A DNA stretch of 6,619 nt from Desulfobacterales bacterium (lineage in GTDB: Bacteria; Desulfobacterota; Desulfobacteria; Desulfobacterales; Desulfosalsimonadaceae): assembly GCA_018399455.1 (NCBI GenBank), contig JAGYOT010000107.1, positions 1 to 6,619 of the forward strand, given 5' to 3'. Position 1 is the first letter of the stretch; each line of letters starts with the position of its first letter. Below are positions 6,299 through 6,619 of the stretch, one piece after another. The notes below the pieces were generated by a model. That model did no database searches, was not told where the DNA came from, and was given only the letters and a program-made list of their open reading frames with translations. Position numbers and translations under genes: made by a program.

Positions 6299-6619
6299 GA
6301 CTGACCCCTTCTATAACTTTTAAATACTCATCGACTGCCCAACCGGGCTCGTATTGTTGCAGATACTCTTTCTCCGGGATATTTTTGTCATTATTCAAGC
6401 TTTCGACTATAGCTTCGGAAAGAGCCTCAATATCGCCGACGGGCACCAACCGTCCGATGCTGCCCCCCCTGAGGATTTCCTCAGGACCGCTTTTGCAGTT
6501 GGTCGAAACGACCGTAGCGCCTAATGCGAGGGCCTCGATAAGTACTGTCGGCAGCCCCTCCCATTTGGAAGAGAGGGCAAAGACCGCCGAATTGCGCATA
6601 TATTGGTAGGGATTTGTGA
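6291..6619 (-). CDS. GT4 glycosyltransferase, C-terminal fragment (N-terminus cut by window edge)
   Basis: The last 108 or so codons of a family 4 glycosyltransferase run in from the right edge. The frame is open past the internal Met at 6599: the codons before it read TNPYQY, giving the typical NPYQYMRNSAVFALSSKWEG stretch. The EX7E pair falls in EGLPTVLIE, followed by ALGATVVSTNCKSGPEEIL, the nucleotide-sugar binding end of the C-terminal Rossmann domain. The final part (VGDIEALSEAIVESL, then YEPGWAVDEYLKVIEG) is the usual C-terminal helix. This SxxEGLP...SGPEEIL pattern is common in enzymes that add hexoses or HexNAc to O-antigen or capsule units; the sugar cannot be told. The stop TAA (6293-6291) lies within the first codons of the membrane protein gene, so the two are translationally linked. 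The N-terminal two-thirds are outside the window. Confidence 0.93.
   Translation of the reverse strand, partial: TNPYQYMRNSAVFALSSKWEGLPTVLIEALALGATVVSTNCKSGPEEILRGGSIGRLVPVGDIEALSEAIVESLNNDKNIPEKEYLQQYEPGWAVDEYLKVIEGVSRG
6305..6310 (-). promoter_or_regulatory. Ribosome binding site supporting the GTG start of the membrane protein
   Basis: AAGGGG on the minus strand, six bases upstream of GTG 6298, lies in the tail of the preceding glycosyltransferase gene. Its ideal spacing makes the GTG the likely true start. Confidence 0.65.

Noticed and set aside
6291..6599. Internal ATG at 6599 as the start of a small 102-residue protein
   Set aside because: The frame is open to the window edge, and the codons before it (TNPYQY) complete a well-known GT4 motif, so this is a truncated longer gene.

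Overview
The window is one tightly packed block of six genes, all on the minus strand, that reads as the inside of a surface-polysaccharide (O-antigen, capsule or exopolysaccharide) biosynthesis operon. Both ends cut through genes. In the direction of transcription (right to left) the order is: the C-terminal end of a GT4 glycosyltransferase (to 6291), a Wzy/O-antigen-ligase-type membrane protein (6298-5117), a second GT4 glycosyltransferase (about 5074-4001), a non-hydrolysing UDP-HexNAc 2-epimerase of the WecB family (4007-2877), a heparinase II/III-type (alginate-lyase-like) protein (about 2880-973), and a WbuB-like GT4 glycosyltransferase (965 to beyond the left edge).

The genes overlap by 4 to 8 bases or are separated by at most a few tens of bases. 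The longest non-coding gap is about 40 bases. I see no promoter, terminator, tRNA, rRNA, CRISPR array or insertion sequence, so the six genes are probably one transcript whose promoter and end lie outside. Start codons are unusual here: two genes use GTG, and the lyase-like gene has no conventional start in a good position.

A plausible joint role: the epimerase supplies a UDP-activated N-acetylhexosamine such as UDP-ManNAc. The three glycosyltransferases build a repeat unit on the cytoplasmic face of the inner membrane. The membrane protein polymerises or ligates it. The heparinase-fold protein may trim or modify the uronic-acid-containing or otherwise acidic polymer. No Wzx flippase, Wzz chain-length regulator or initiating phosphoglycosyltransferase is in view, so those steps must be encoded elsewhere.

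The gene content points to a Gram-negative bacterium with moderate GC. The style of the WecB, lyase and WbuB proteins resembles clusters in Desulfobacterota/deltaproteobacteria and some gammaproteobacteria, but I can support no finer placement from sequence alone. The main items worth a second look are a perfect 12-bp inverted repeat inside the lyase-like gene, the missing start codon behind a strong Shine-Dalgarno sequence in that gene, and the absence of an obvious signal peptide on a putative polysaccharide lyase.
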